A stretch of DNA of 64,000 bases from Bimastos eiseni. Lineage: Eukaryota > Annelida > Clitellata > Crassiclitellata > Lumbricidae. The stretch lies in contig OY365810.1 in assembly GCA_959347315.1 (NCBI GenBank), forward strand, positions 20,410,358 through 20,474,357, written 5' to 3'. The position numbers and the translations under genes are program-made. A model generated the notes under the pieces. The model did not search any database, was not told the DNA's origin, and worked only from the letters and a program-made list of their open reading frames with translations. This document shows, piece by piece, positions 37,256-49,832 of this stretch; the first letter of the stretch is position 1, and each line of letters opens with the position of its first letter.

Positions 37256-38950
37256 CAGAGAGTAGCGACGAAATAAGCAAGTGGACGCGTCTCCAAAACT
37301 TAATCATCGATATCTTTCTGAATAGGTGCCTCGTAGTAGTTGCGGTGTTGCACTTTAGCGACACAGTGTGGTAACAAAACTCGTTAGCGTCGCTCTCCTT
37401 TTTTATCAGGTCTTGGGTCTGGCACTGTCAGAGTGCAAACAGTGGAGGAGTTCTGGCGCCCCGTAATCCTAGGCCACTCGCTTCTCCAGCCAACCTCGAC
37501 AGGCGGCGCAGTCTCTACTTTGGTTTGAATACAGTGCAGTCAGTTTCATGCATCAGTGCATTTTCAAATACAGCGTCTCGAAAGAAAGCTGATGAAGATC
37601 TGCATACCCAGCACATTTTTTCATCCAACCACAATGCCAGCCAGCATTATCATGTCTGCAAGGCAATCTGGTACAATGGTAATTAAGCATGTCCTGCTTA
37701 ATCGCTGCAGCGATTCTCATAACAAAATCACAAGTCTTATAATGTAGTCACTGAACACTTTGTAAAACTTCTACGAGTCGAGTTGGTGTATGGCTTAGTT
37801 AAACATTATTGCTTACAATGCATTAGTTAGTTCCCTTAGATACAATGTACAATGACACTCAGTTTTCTAATTTTTAATTATATTTACAAGAAGATGTACA
37901 TAATATTAAATTACTTACACTAACTCTTCCTCAGAAACATGTATTGTGGTTCATAAAACAGTTAATAAAATAGGCCTATCTCATAGTAAAACGCCACCAC
38001 CACACGAGATGAATATAAAGACAACCGAAAGACGACGTTTACATCAATCGCCCATCCTTTTATGTCAATCTTTACTCAGGTAGGCTACACTGGTTCCTCA
38101 GGAACCAGTTTATATGTCTTTGACCTATAAATCATTTGCGACGCCTTCATTCGCCAGTTACCATCGTAGAACAAATACTCATAATAGGAAGCACGAAAAT
38201 CGAATATTATCTATAGGTTGTATAACTAGCACATGAATGCATGTCAGTCTTTATGCGTGACAATCTTACTCTCTTGACAGTCTTTGTCTATATAGAACCG
38301 TAAGTCTTAAGAAGTAGCCAAGGAAGCGCTCAACAGAATAGAGCGCTGCAGAATATAATTAATTGTTTCTTCTATCAAACATATTTTTAATACGATTTTG
38401 GTTAATTCAGTAGAGACTTGAGTGTCACATGTTCAGTAAGTCATCGTTCAGGAATGTTTAAAGTCATTTATGAAGGAAAAGATTTTCGATAATTGGCAAT
38501 ACTTTCATCAATAAAAGATTAATTAAGGTGATCCGTCTTCAATGTTCTGCCTTCATGCAAATCGATGAATCCAGCGATACCAATCGTTTCCGGTTTGTCC
38601 CTCGTCCACTGTTTCTCGTTAGTTCATACCAGTTCCTTTATCTATTATCCATTCCAGTAGAAAAGTCTCCGTTCTTGTCGTGCAGTTCCTCAAGTCAGCT
38701 GTTGCATGATTATCGTTTTAGCTGGAAAAGGTTTGCAATCTCTTTCTCTTACGGTCGATTAGCTGAACAACTGAACTATGCTGACAGTCAACACTAAAAC
38801 TCCTTATTTACGCCAACCATTTCGTGTCATCTTATGCAGGCGAAATCCAAACCACGCGACAGGAATATTTTCGGTGCTAATATTATTATATGAAACATCG
38901 ACAGACACGGCTGTGCAACAATGATTGAAACAAGCGAAGTTCAATTTCGT
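37256..38950. other. No recognisable gene
   Basis: Unique spacer between two arrays. The part at 37,370-37,560 is GC-richer, but no domain or splice pair was identified. A short palindrome lies at 38,089-38,109. Confidence 0.35.
38089..38109. repeat. Perfect 21-bp palindrome
   Basis: The arms actggttcct and aggaaccagt are perfect inverted copies around a single C. The function is unknown. It is too short to mean much by itself. Confidence 0.85.
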
Positions 38951-39640
38951 TATGCCATTATGTCTTTATGCCTTTATGTCGTTATGCCATTATGTCTTTA
39001 TACCCTTATGTCGTCATACCATTATGTCTTTATACCCTTATGTCGTTATACCATTATGTCTTTATACCCTTATGTCATTATACCATTATGTCGTTATGCC
39101 CTTATGTCGTTTTACCATTTTGTCTTTATGCCCTTATGTCGTTATACCATTATGTCTTTATGCCCTTATGTCGTTTTACCATTATGTCTTTATGCCCTTG
39201 TGTCGTTATACCATTATATCTTTATACCCTTATGTCGTTATATCATTATGTCTTTATGCCCTTATGTCGTTATGCCATTATGTCTTTATACCCTTATGTC
39301 ATTATATCATTATGTCTTTAAGCCCTTATGTCGTTATACCATTATATCTTTATACCCTTATGTCGTTATACCATTATATCTTTATACCCTTATGTCGTTA
39401 TATCATTATGTCTTTATGCACTTATGTCGTTATGCCATTATGTCTTTCAGCTCTTGTGTCGTTATGCCCGTATGTCTTTTTGTCTTTATACTTCTTTATG
39501 CCTTAGTGACGTTAGATCTTTATGTCTTGATATCGTTATGCCTGTGTGTCTATATTTTTTATGTTTTATGACGGTATGTCTTCATGTCGTTATTTTTTAT
39601 GTCATTATATTGTTATGTCTTTATGTCTTGGTGTCATTAT
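38951..39640 (+). repeat. 32-bp tandem array (dimer of a 16-mer)
   Basis: The word tgtctttat recurs at 38993, 39025 and 39057, a 32-bp period. Each unit is two related 16-mers (tatgtctttataccct and tatgtcgttataccat). About 16 clear units run to roughly 39,465 and then decay to about 39,640. Because 32 is not divisible by three and the unit has no stop in any phase, all three forward frames stay open (216, 193 and 123 codons). They cycle through the same 32-residue pattern, rich in Leu, Tyr, Met and Pro. Confidence 0.93.
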
Positions 39641-39982
39641 TAAGTTCTACTTTGGCCTTGACTATGACATGTCATGTATTTTGTAATCTGCTTATCTAGG
39701 AAAATGAATCAATAAGTTAGCAAGAATATCCCTTAATTAATGACACAATTGTTGTCCTATTTTGTTCAACTTTATTTTGAGTCTGGCATTTATCCAATCG
39801 AAAATCTATTTGGGGCAAACCTTATTCGTGTATATTTATTACTGCTTAAAGTTGTACGCATCAGACCAGCTGCAGGAGAAATAATACGGTCTTTAGTTTA
39901 GCCCAGACTGAGAGGATGCATGATTTTAATATGGAAAGACGGTGGCAAAATTTTCAAGCTGGTCAGCGATGATTGTGTTTAA
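39641..39982. other. Spacer between arrays
   Basis: About 340 bp of unique AT-rich sequence separate the 32-bp and 17-bp arrays. No feature is seen. Confidence 0.4.
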
Positions 39983-42900
39983 TGTCTCGCTACAACGTCT
40001 CGCTCGCTACAACGTCTCGCTCGCTACAACGTCTCGCTCGATACAACGTCTCGCTCGATACAATGTCTCGCTCGCTACAATGCCTCGCTCGCTACAATGC
40101 CTCGCTCGATACAACGTCTCGCTCGCTACAACGCTCGCTACAACGTCTCGCTCGATACAACGTCTCGCTCGCTACAACGTCTCGCTCGATACAACGTCTC
40201 GCTCGCTACAACGTCTCGCTCGATACAATGTCTCGCTCGATACAATGCCTCGCTCGCTACAATGCCTCGCTCGATACAACGTCTCGCTCGCTACAACGCT
40301 CGCTACAAAGTCTCGCTCGATACAACGTCTCGCTCGCTACAACGTCTCGCTCGATACAACGTCTCGCTCGATACAACGTCTCGCTCGATACAACGTCTCG
40401 CTCGATACAATGTCTCGCTCGATACAATGTCTCGCTCGCTACAATGCCTCGCTCGATACAACGTCTCGCTCGCTACAACGTCTCGCTCGATACAACGTCT
40501 CGCTCGATACAATGTCTCGCTCGCTACAATGCCTCGCTCGCTACAATGCCTCGCTCGATACAACGTCTCGCTCGCTACAACGCTCGCTACAACGTCTCGC
40601 TCGATACAACGTCTCGCTCGCTACAACGTCTCGCTCGCTACAACGCTCGCTACAACGTCTCGCTCGATACAACGTCTCGCTCGATACAACGTCTCGCTCG
40701 ATACAACGTCTCGCTCGATACAACGTCTCGCTCGCTACAACGTCTCGCTCGATACAATGTCTCGCTCGCTACAATGCCTCGCTCGATACAACGTCTCGCT
40801 CGCTACAACGCTCGCTACAACGTCTCGCTCGATACAACGTCTCGCTCGCTACAACGTCTCGCTCGCTACAACGCTCGCTACAACGTTTCGCTCGATACAA
40901 CGTCTCGCTCGATACAACGTCTCGCTCGATACAACGTCTCGCTCGATACAACGTCTCGCTCGATACAACGTCTCGCTCGCTACAACGTCTCGCTCGATAC
41001 AATGTCTCGCTCGCTACAATGCCTCGCTCGCTACAATGCCTCGCTCGATACAACGTCTTGCTCGCTACAACGCTCGCTACAACGTCTCGCTCGATACAAC
41101 GTCTCGCTCGCTACAACGTCTCGCTCGATACAACGTCTCGCTCGATACAACGTCTCGCTCGATACAACGTCTCGCTCGCTACAACGTCTCGCTCGATACA
41201 ATGTCTCGCTCGCTACAATGTCTCGCTCGCTACAATGCCTCGCTCGATACAACGTCTCGCTCGCTACAACGTCTCGCTCGATACAATGTCTCGCTCGCTA
41301 CAATGCCTCGCTCGCTACAATGCCTCGCTCGATACAACGTCTTGCTCGCTACAACGCTCGCTACAAAGTCTCGCTCGATACAACGTCTCGCTCGCTACAA
41401 CGTCTCGCTCGATACAACGTCTCGCTCGCTACAACGTCTCGCTCGATACAATGTCTCGCTCGCTACAATGTCTCGCTCGCTACAATGCCTCGCTCGATAC
41501 AACGTCTCGCTCGCTACAACGTCTCGCCCGATACAATGTCTCGCTCGCTACAATGCCTCGCTCGCTACAATGCCTCGCTCGATACAACGTCTTGCTCGCT
41601 ACAACGCTCGCTACAAAGTCTCGCTCGATACAACGTCTCGCTCGCTACAACGTCTCGCTCGATACAACGTCTCGCTCGATACAACGTCTCGCTCGATACA
41701 ACGTCTCGCTCGATACAATGTCTCGCTCGCTACAATGTCTCGCTCGCTACAATGCCTCGCTCTATACAACGTCTCGCTCGCTACAACGTCTCGCTCGCTA
41801 CAACGCTCGATACAACGTCTCGCTCGATACAACGTCTCGCTCGCTACAACGTCTCGCTCGATACAACGTCTCGCTCGATACAACGTCTCGCTCGCTACAA
41901 CGTCTCGCTCGATACAATGTCTCGCTCGCTACAATGCCTCGCTCGCTACAATGCCTCGCTCGATACAACGTCTCGCTCGCTACAACGCTCGCTACAACGT
42001 CTCGCTCTATACAACGTCTCGCTCGATACAACGTCTCGCTCGCTACAACGCTCGCTACAACGTCTCGCTCGATACAACGTCTCGCTCGATACAACGTCTC
42101 GCTCGATACAACGTCTCGCTCGCTACAACGTCTCGCTCGATACAATGTCTCGCTCGCTACAATGCCTCGCTCGCTACAATGCCTCGCTCGATACAACGTC
42201 TTGCTCGCTACAACGCTCGCTACAACGTCTCGCTCGATACAACGTCTCGCTCGATACAACGTCTCGCTCGCTACAACGTCTCGCTCGATACAATGTCTCG
42301 CTCGCTACAATGCCTCGCTCGCTACAATGCCTCGCTCGATACAACGTCTCGCTCGCTACAACGCTCGCTACAACGTCTCGCTCGATACAACGTCTCGCTC
42401 GCTACAACGTCTCGCTCGCTACAACGCTCGCTACAACGTCTCGCTCGATACAACGTCTCGCTCGATACAACGTCTCGCTCGATACAACGTCTCGCTCGAT
42501 ACAACGTCTCGCTCGCTACAACGTCTCGCTCGATACAATGTCTCGCTCGCTACAATGCCTCGCTCGCTACAATGCCTCGCTCGATACAACGTCTTGCTCG
42601 CTACAACGCTCGCTACAACGTCTCGCTCGATACAACGTCTCGCTCGCTACAACGTCTCGCTCGATACAACGTCTCGCTCGATACAATGTCTCGCTCGCTA
42701 CAATGTCTCGCTCGCTACAATGCCTCGCTCGATACAACGTCTCGCTCGCTACAACGTCTCGCTCGATACAATGTCTCGCTCGCTACAATGCCTCGCTCGC
42801 TACAATGCCTCGCTCGATACAACGTCTTGCTCGCTACAACGCTCGCTACAAAGTCTCGCTCGATACAACGTCTCGCTCGATACAATGTCTCGCTCGCTAC

Positions 42901-44351
42901 AATGTCTCGCTCGCTACAATGCCTCGCTCGATACAACGTCTCGCTCGCTACAACGTCTCGCTCGCTACAACGCTCGCTACAACGTCTCGCTCGATACAAC
43001 GTCTCGCTCGATACAACGTCTCGCTCGATACAACGCTCGCTACAACGTCTCGCTCGATACAACGTCTCGCTCGATACAACGTCTCGCTCGATACAACGTC
43101 TCGCTCGATACAACGTCTCGCTCGATACAACGTCTCGCTCGATACAATGTCTCGCTCGCTACAATGCCTCGCTCGCTACAATGCCTCGCTCGATACAACG
43201 TCTTGCTCGCTACAACGCTCGCTACAACGTCTCGCTCGATACAACGTCTCGCTCGCTACAACGTCTCGCTCGATACAACGTCTCGCTCGATACAACGTCT
43301 CCCTCGCTACAACGTCTCGCTCGATACAATGTCTCGCTCGCTACAATGTCTCGCTCGCTACAATGCCTCGCTCGATACAACGTCTCGCTCGCTACAACGT
43401 CTAGCTCGATACAATGTCTCGCTCGCTACAATGCCTCGCTCGCTACAATGCCTCGCTCGATACAACGTCTTGCTCGCTACAACGCTCGCTACAAAGTCTC
43501 GCTCGATACAACGTCTCGCTCGCTACAACGTCTCGCTCGATACAACGTCTCGCTCGATACAACGTCTCGCTCGATACAACGTCTCGCTCGATACAATGTC
43601 TCGCTCGATACAATGTCTCGCTCGCTACAATGTCTCGCTCGCTACAATGCCTCGCTCGATACAACGTCTCGCTCGCTACAACGTCTCGCTCGATACAACG
43701 TCTCGCTTGATACAATGTCTCGCTCGCTACAATGCCTCGCTCGCTACAATGCCTCGCTCGATACAACGTCTCGCTCGCTACAACGCTCGCTACAACGTCT
43801 CGCTCGATACAACGTCTCGCTCGCTACAACGTCTCGCTCGCTACAACGCTCGCTACAACGTCTCGCTCGATACAACGTCTCGCTCGATACAACGTCTCGC
43901 TCGCTACAACGTCTCGCTCGCTACAACGTCTCGCTCGATACAACGTCTCGCTCGATACAATGTCTCGCTCGCTACAATGCCTCGCTCGCTACAATGCCTC
44001 GCTCGATACAACGTCTCGCTCGCTACAACGCTCGCTACAACGTCTCGCTCTATACAACGTCTCGCTCGCTACAACGTCTCGCTCGCTACAACGCTCGCTA
44101 CAACGTCTCGCTCGATACAACGTCTCGCTCGATACAACGTCTCGCTCGATACAACGTCTCGCTCGATACAACGTCTCGCTCGCTACAACGTCTCGCTCGA
44201 TACAATGTCTCGCTCGCTACAATGTCTCGCTCGCTACAATGCCTCGCTCGCTACAATGTCTCGCTCGCTACAATGCCTCGCTCGCTACAATGTCTCGCTC
44301 GCTACAATGTCTCGCTCGATACAATGTCTCGCTCGCTACAATGTCTCGCTT
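39983..44351 (+). repeat. 17-bp CpG-rich tandem array, about 4.4 kb
   Basis: The basic unit is CTCGCTCGATACAACGT, with variants GATACAA/GCTACAA and ACAACGT/ACAATGT/ACAATGC/ACAAAGT. A 12-bp unit lacking GTCTC is interspersed. Spacings between rare cttg variants (284, 250, 609, 393, 233, 376 and 267 bp) are all sums of 17 and 12. There are roughly 260 units. No stop occurs in any forward phase of the common units, so forward frames of 1475, 1427 and 1143 codons overlap. All encode a 17-residue period (for example SLATTSRSIQRLARYNV). The 1143-codon frame ends at a rare TAG created by ctcg to ctag at 43,401-43,404. The array ends abruptly in cttcgctgcgggtttatata. I regard it as satellite DNA, not a gene. 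Confidence 0.95.
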
Positions 44352-45353
44352 CGCTGCGGGTTTATATAGGAAAGACATAAGTGCAGCACAGAAGTCACGG
44401 CAGCAATACAAGCGAGGTTCAGTGTGAAGTGTGTGAAGAGTCGGAGAGTCGACCAGTCGTCAGTCGTCGGGATGTATGTTAGTCAATGAATGAGAGAGGA
44501 CAGTCAGAAGTCGTCGTTGTCATAGTAGTTGTAAAGACAGCATTCTGTATAATAACTTTTCGATTACTGGATTTTATCGAAGAAATAAAGATAAATCAGT
44601 CGGAATCAAGTCGAAGTTATTTGTAATGAGCTCAGATCGTTGACATTGGTAATCTTGCTCATATCTGCGCCAACAAGCCAGACTTACCTCGCGGATAGTC
44701 GGACCTGGGCAAAACAACATTGCAGCCTCCTGAGGATACCAGAGGATTAAGGGGAGGTGAACCAGAATTGCCACAACTGATACGGAAGCGGGGTAGAATC
44801 GAGGAACTCAACAAATTGATACCCCAGAAGTGGAGAGTGAAACCCCGAGTTCCTTACAAGACAAATAAAGATGTATAACTATTCTTCATTCGTTGAGACA
44901 GCAGAAAAAGGCGGAAATCTGCTCAGAAGACAAATAGTAATCATCTGAAAGACAATGACAGCAGATCAATAGATGTGTCATGTAGGCCTTCTGCAACATA
45001 TTCAGATCTGAGCTCTCTTTGCATGACTCGAGTTTCAGATGATGATAGGAGGACAGAATATACCGATGTAGGCCTACACATGAAACTATGGCTTATTGAC
45101 GATATCCAGTTATCACGTTATGATTAGTAAAGTCATTTAAATCTTATGTTCATACATGCACTGAATAATTTACTTGTGTTACGTGTATAAGTTATAGCTG
45201 TATGATTTGTCAAATTATCATGTAACTTTTTGACGATCTGTGTGAAACCAAACTGATGAAACGTATTAGCAAAAGGAAGGGCATCAAAACAAACCAGAAA
45301 CAGAAGCATATCGTTTTTAAATTGCAGATAAAATTAAATTGGATTGGATTATA
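44352..45353. other. No recognisable gene
   Basis: Unique sequence after the 17-bp array. No domain or repeat is recognised. A TAGGCCTA word lies at 45,069. Confidence 0.35.
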
Positions 45354-46051
45354 TACAGGGTGGGTCAGCATAAATGGTCCGACTTTGTAGACAAATAACT
45401 TCGTCAATCTGTGTAAGTTATTTATAATTAATGCATCAAATCAAAGAGATTTCACTCTAGTATTAGCTCAGAAAAAGACGAACTGGTACTAGTTTTTAAG
45501 TTGAAGAAGTGTTTGGAACAGCCCTAGCTGCCCTCTTTTGTTGTCGTTAGTGACGCAAAATGGCGCCGTTAACAGACGATGATCGAGTTTTGATCAGAAT
45601 TTTGCGAATTCAAACTGATAAGGGATTAATTCACTTCAAATGATTAAAGCGTTTTCTAACATAGGCTGGAATAAAACTACCTTAAATGGTATGATACGAA
45701 AATTTTATGAAACAGGAGCCACGTAAATCGGTACGCACGGCCCGCACATGTACCCGCTAACATTGCTCACGTGTACGAGTTAATTTGCAGTCAAGACCCG
45801 GGTACGACCAAATATCTCCAAGTCAACTATTAATATTGCTGTGTAGTACAACATGACTGACTATAGGGTTTCATATTTTGGATTTACTGTTAACATTGTC
45901 ATGACTTTTTCATTAGCTAATCACTAAAAACGATGACTTTTGTTATGTCACGATTTGCGCCATGAAGATTAAAGATGCAATAACCAATGTTTTTGAATGT
46001 TACTACTAGAGTGAAGTCCCTTTAATTTGATGCATTAATTATAAATAACTT
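45354..46051 (+). mobile_element. Decayed mariner element with inverted repeats
   Basis: The left end reads TACAGGGTGGGTCAGCATAA after a TA dinucleotide, typical of Tc1/mariner termini. Two 48-bp inverted copies with three mismatches lie at 45,415-45,462 and 46,004-46,051. Between them, from an ATG at 45,560, a frame starts MAPLTDDDRVLIRILRIQTD. After frame changes come GWNKTTLNGMIRKFYETGAT and HVYELICSQDPGT, matching the N-terminal DNA-binding region of IS630/mariner transposases. The catalytic part is missing, so this is an internally deleted, inactive copy. An outer right terminus matching TACAGGG was not found. Confidence 0.68.
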
Positions 46052-46978
46052 CCGAATATTGGCAGTGTAGATTCATAGTTAAACGTAGTTAAATTGCAAA
46101 TTGCTGGTAATCGCATGAATGTAATCGAGTCTATTGTTTGCTACTGACGCGTGTATCTAACGTCATGAACGACATAAGACATCTGGCCTTGTGGTCTTCT
46201 CAGAATAACAAGTAACGGGGTGTCGTCGCAAGAACCGCTGGCTCTATCATGTTTAGGTCGGCTGTGGTCTATGCAGTGTCTGCACCAGCTGATTCTGACG
46301 CAGAGCCTGTCTCCTCCTATTCACGCTTCGTCCAATAATATTCGCCTTTGTTTCATGCCAAAGACTCTCAGCAGGTTGGCCTACATATCTTTATATTCAT
46401 GTTTCTTCCTCTCTCAGTCGCTCTGGCTCTCTATATCTCTCAGTCTCGGTCATTTTCTGTCTCTATCTGTCTTTAGTTCTATAAGACTTTGAGCCTACAC
46501 AGAGTGATAAAGAAACAGCCATTTGAAGAAGACAAGATTTGAGTCGTGCACTTATAATACTAACATTGACTCAATTGAATTACGAACAATCTAACAAATA
46601 CAGCTACTCAGAGCTCTTCCCGTCTCTATCTGTCTTTCGCCTTCTTTCGCCAATTCTCTGATTATCTTCTGTTTGCTAATTAGTCAAGCTCTCTTCTATC
46701 TCAATTTTTATCTCTTCCTCGTATTACTCTTTCCACCTTCCATTTTGCTCTTCCTCCTACTCCACCCACTTTCTTCGCTATTAGCAAATCCTGCGTGATC
46801 TGTCGTGCCATTGAAATTGCATCGGAGACTGGTTCGCGCAGGTGACACCATGGGTCATCCGTCAATACTGCACTCCTTCGGTTATTATCAACGTGTATCA
46901 ATATGCATCCAATATGCACCTACGCCCGTCTGAGAAGAAAGGTCAGGGTGATCCGGTGATCATGCAGTTTTAAGATAG

Positions 46979-47010
<32 letters not shown>

Positions 47011-49621
47011 GAGGGCTAAGTGTCTGACACATGTAAGCGACTCTTTGCTTATTCTTCTTCTTCCTTTCCTATTACTCATTTTCTTCTTCCTTCACCTGCT
47101 TCCACTGATTGATATGAACATCTTGGCTGCTATGCATCAGCCTTTAAGAATCTCTAATAACAAAATTAATTTCATACTTCTGGTCACCTATCGAGTTTTT
47201 GTTGCACCTTGTTATGAATTATGAAGTAGTTGACGCTGGAGAAACTCACATTAGGCTATTAGCAACGTTGTGTGCTAGTTCTGGTTGCAAAACAAAGATG
47301 AGGTTGAATAGCGACAGAAATATTCTTAAATTTATTTTAAATATTAACTTGATCTAATCTAAATGAGAAGACGTTATCTAGGAAGATAGCATATTTAGAT
47401 GCCAGTTTGTCTCATGTCGTCCATATTGTCATCATCATCGTCATCCCAGCAATCATCGACATAATCCAGCCTGTGATTGTAATTACTCTACATTGGCCAC
47501 AATGGATTCTCATGCACTGATATATGTTTGTACGATATTTAAAATATATTTTTATGTGTCCTCTAAATAACTAATCGTATTCCCTTGAGAGGCCAGTGTC
47601 ATGATGAGAGCTGTATGTTCACAAGATGAAACCTTTTGACTTTTTCCTACGACGTCATGCGGATTATTCTCTGGTTGAGAGGCTAAGTAACGAATCTGAC
47701 AGAGGCGTATACTAATCAAAAGACTTGCAACTTAAAGCAAAGATTTACCTGTGTAGCTGTTTTCACGTCAAATTGTTCGCATTCTGTTCTGCATTCAATT
47801 ATGATGTATATACTCAGCGTGTCAAGCATAGAATTTCCAGATACATGAAGAGATAAAGGTGGACATATAAAAGGAGATTATAGGATTACATATTATAGGA
47901 GATGTTGAATGGTTCACTATTATAGTCACAGGATCTCCTAAGTAACGATGAAACGAAGTCACAACTAAAAAATAAGACGAGCACTTTGACCATAGACAGT
48001 GCGTGGATACTCTACGTTACATAGATACGTTGTAACATTAGGCTACTCAGATCATGCACTACGCACAGCATCGTATGAGAAAAATAGAGCTGCAATAAAA
48101 AATTAAGTAGATTAGACCTTTATGTATCCTGTTTGGCTCTTCAGCCTTAAGGGAAACATGTCACACGTGGCCAATAAGCGTGTCTAAATACGGTAAGTAA
48201 CTGCCACAAATGATTCCCACTAGCCGAATTAGCCCCAATACAACAAACTTACACAAGTTACAGTAAAAACATTGGTTTTTCAGGACCCTCTTTTATATGG
48301 TAGATGGCGAAATCGTTCCATTTCCTTAAGAGATTTTTGATTACATATCATTGATGATATAAACTTTCCGGAGTGGAGCTCGTCAAGGAGGACTCGTTCG
48401 AGTGGCTAAACAACAATTAATTTTTTTGCGTTTCTGTCATTTTTATCAATTTTCGAGTTTTGTCCGTAAAATTTGATACATCTCATTGTCATGTAAGCCT
48501 GAAATGTGTGCAAAATTTCAACTCTGTAGGTCGACGGGAACATACCTGAAAAAAAGTTGAAAGAAGTCGTTCCAACCGTGACACACTTTACGCATGACAA
48601 GTTAAATAAACGGGGGTTAAAACAGTGAATTTTCTACGTTTTTAGATTTGACTGCCGGACAGAGGACGTAAAGCCTGAAGAGGAAGGACAATCAGACATA
48701 TCTCTTCCTTTTGCCGCACGGCAGGCAACCCTAGTCAGGCATCGTATAACGACACAAGTGTACTATATATGATAAAAAATTATCATTAGCTTAACAGATG
48801 CTTTTTTATTTAGAAGTATTTAAATGCGCCAAAAAACTACGCCACATGTCGCTAAACTGCAACTACCGTTATCAAATTCACATTTTGAATTCTCGTTGGT
48901 CGAATGGTGACATATGGATCATAGTTTCGATTAGTAATTCCACTGTGTCGTTACATCATCTTCAGTATTTTGTGTGAATTTGTCAATTGTGTATAATTAG
49001 GCCCTATATCACTAGGAAATAATAATTAAGGCCTGACTTTTCTATTTGAAGTGGCTTCAGCCATTTTTTTAGAATTTGACACGCTGAATGCAGTGGTTTC
49101 CATAAACTTTTATAGCGTAGAGATTCTAATGAAAATGGTATGCAAGATTTGAACCACCCCAAATTTAGTAGGTGCATACGTTTATATTATAATTTGTTAA
49201 TAGGTGACAGCAACAGAGCTCTTTATTGTTATCGTACGTCTCTTTCATGCGAACAGGCATTGATAGGCACATACCTCCTTGATAGGCACATACCTACTCT
49301 GTCAGAGCAAGCATCATAACTATTAGCATCCAGTCTAAAAGAAGAGAACCGTATAATGCCAGAAGCTTAAATAACAGCCTATTGGACAAAAGAGGCAGAA
49401 CGTCTTGTTTGTTTCATCAGTGATAACGAAACTGTATACTGTCATAGTATCTTTGGACTTCTTCAAATGGAATTGGAATATCGACCAGAAGATTGGCGGA
49501 TTTTAATCGATAACCCCAAGAGAAGCTTGAGATGTGTTTTATTGCACAATTTCAAACTCAAATAAGAATATGAAACTGTCAAAATTGTCTTGTCAAAATT
49601 CTGCTATCATGAACATCATTG
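46052..49621. other. Sparse region, simple repeats only
   Basis: A (GACA)n run lies at 46,981-47,013. A phrase near 48,495-48,545 (gtgtgcaaaatttcaactct, then gtaggtcgacggg) resembles transposon-derived text. A roughly 17-bp direct duplication (gataggcacatacct) lies near 49,264 and 49,281. No gene is recognised. Confidence 0.35.
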
Positions 49622-49832
49622 TGCGGCACGGTGGCTGACCAGTGTGCGCTGAGTGAGCGTTTTCGACTCTCGTCTGAGGCGTCAGTCATTGTGTAGGGAC
49701 CTTGAGCAAGGCCTTCGTGCACAATTGCTCTACGGTACAACTGCAATTGCGCCATCAAGGCGTGTGTACTTCTGAGCAATAGATGTTGGAGGAAGCGCGA
49801 TATCAAATTTCAAGAATTTTAATTTCAATCTA
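49622..49832 (+). repeat. tRNA-derived SINE, copy D
   Basis: Starts tgcggcacggtggctgacca. It contains tgtgtagggaccttgagcaa followed by ggcctt, then tacaactgcaattgcgccat, then cgtgtgtacttctgagcaat, and ends in gatatcaaatttc with a TTTCAAT-like tail. The phrase ccttgagcaaggcctt resembles a module I recall from several SINE families. The B box is degraded. Confidence 0.82.

Noticed and set aside
36110..37276. Tyrosine/isoleucine-rich membrane proteins
   Set aside because: Frames arise from the TATTR pentamer repeat, which lacks forward stops in every phase.
39983..44351. CRISPR array
   Set aside because: The units are contiguous 17-mers and 12-mers without unique spacers, in eukaryotic DNA. 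The other arrays also lack spacers.
39942..44380. Three overlapping genes of 1,143-1,475 codons in the 17-bp array
   Set aside because: All forward phases of the unit are stop-free, so long frames are inevitable. The three frames encode the same period, and a single rare substitution ends one of them.
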